Positions 4,863 through 5,303 of a stretch of DNA of 5,303 nt are shown piece after piece. The stretch is from assembly GCA_002505805.1 (NCBI GenBank), contig DAWB01000201.1, positions 1,672 to 6,974 on the forward strand. Reading direction: 5' to 3'. Source of the stretch: Methanosaeta sp. UBA80. Its GTDB lineage: Archaea; Halobacteriota; Methanosarcinia; Methanotrichales; Methanotrichaceae. The position numbers and the translations under genes are program-made. How positions within the stretch are numbered: position 1 is the first letter of the stretch; each line of letters opens with the position of its first letter. The notes under the pieces were generated by a model. That model searched no databases. It was given only the letters and a program-made list of their open reading frames with translations, and was not told where the DNA came from.

Positions 4863-5303
4863 TATCAAAGCCATTCGCATGGCTCCACCAACCAGGAGAG
4901 CAGTCACGGCCATCACCGCGGCGGATTTCAGAGTGTCCCTCATCCCCAGCTCCTTTACCAGCACCGCAAATGTGGCCACACAGGGGAAATAGAGGGAGAG
5001 AACAGTGGTGGCCACCACCATCTGGCCAGCATTAAGGCCCAGAGGCAGAAGCATTCCCACCGCCAGATCTTTGCGGAAGAAGCCAACCAGAAGGGCGACC
5101 ACCGCCTCTCCGGGTATGGCCAGCCACCACTCGAAGAAGGGCGAGAAGATGCGGGCGATCCATTCCATGAAGCCCACGGTGTAGAGCACATTGACCAGCA
5201 GAACTCCCAGGAACAGGAATGGTATGGCCTCGGCTAAAAACCACCGAACCCGCATCCAGGTCTTCTTCAGAATCACCATAACGCCTGGCCGCCGGTAGGG
5301 AGG
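4857..5303 (-). CDS. feoB: Ferrous iron transporter FeoB, C-terminal end (partial, 5' end outside window)
   Basis: Inner-membrane Fe2+ uptake protein; only the last 148 residues are visible. The frame is open to the right edge and begins PPYRRP, the element that precedes the last helices of FeoB, so the ATG at 5279 is internal. The second Gate (nucleoside recognition-like) region shows AEAIPFLFLGVLLVNVLY, then VVALLVGFFRKDLAVGMLLPL. Next is SLYFPCVATFAVLVKELGMRDT, whose PC motif carries the conserved Gate cysteine and whose KELG is characteristic of FeoB. A final helix ends at GAMRMALIG. The N-terminal GTPase domain must lie to the right of the window. There is no fused FeoA domain at this end. 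The regulator gene follows after 62 bases on the same strand. Confidence 0.93.
   Translation of the reverse strand, partial: PPYRRPGVMVILKKTWMRVRWFLAEAIPFLFLGVLLVNVLYTVGFMEWIARIFSPFFEWWLAIPGEAVVALLVGFFRKDLAVGMLLPLGLNAGQMVVATTVLSLYFPCVATFAVLVKELGMRDTLKSAAVMAVTALLVGGAMRMALIG

Noticed and set aside
1..5303. Mobile element, CRISPR array, tRNA or defence system
   Set aside because: No transposase, integrase, terminal repeats, regularly spaced repeats, tRNA-like cloverleaf or known defence-gene domain was seen on either strand.

Overview
The window most likely comes from a methanogenic archaeon of the Methanosarcinales, possibly Methanothrix-like. This is inferred from the style of the genes and not from any marker gene. 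The supporting signs are a DtxR/MntR-type regulator of archaeal character, a free-standing CGGC-domain protein, strong GGAGGT/GGTGA ribosome binding sites, AT-rich TATA-like boxes, very tight gene packing and moderately GC-rich DNA. No rRNA, tRNA, CRISPR array, insertion sequence or integrase was seen, and no gap longer than about 110 bases lacks a gene.

Left part, + strand: the C-terminal half of an MFS exporter resembling the fosmidomycin-resistance (Fsr) group, cut by the left edge. Next come a terminator-like hairpin at its stop, a second longer hairpin, and a class I SAM-dependent methyltransferase (start best placed at 759). This methyltransferase meets the opposing gene tail to tail with a 4-base overlap.

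Right part, - strand, in transcription order from the right edge: the C-terminal end of the ferrous iron transporter FeoB (cut by the right edge); a DtxR/MntR-family metalloregulator with a cysteine-rich tail; a possible 18-codon ORF coupled to it by an ATGA overlap; an ABC ATPase; an ABC-2 permease; a second SAM methyltransferase; and a 110-residue Cys-rich CGGC-domain protein. Junctions are overlapping (GTGA), zero-gap (TAAATG), or short gaps of 62 to 91 bases. The array is therefore probably one operon, or two nested transcription units.

How they may work together (inference): FeoB imports Fe2+ and the adjacent regulator senses Fe2+ or Mn2+. The regulator's metal ligands (E8, E11, H77, C99, E102, H103) are nearly all recognisable. 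The ABC exporter, methyltransferase and CGGC protein downstream could form a metal-linked export or detoxification module; their substrate cannot be read from the sequence. Other points of note are the Cys-rich regulator tail, the coupled mini-ORF in a place where a FeoA gene might be expected, and two GA-rich short tandem repeats (12-bp and 9-bp units) lying exactly on gene junctions.
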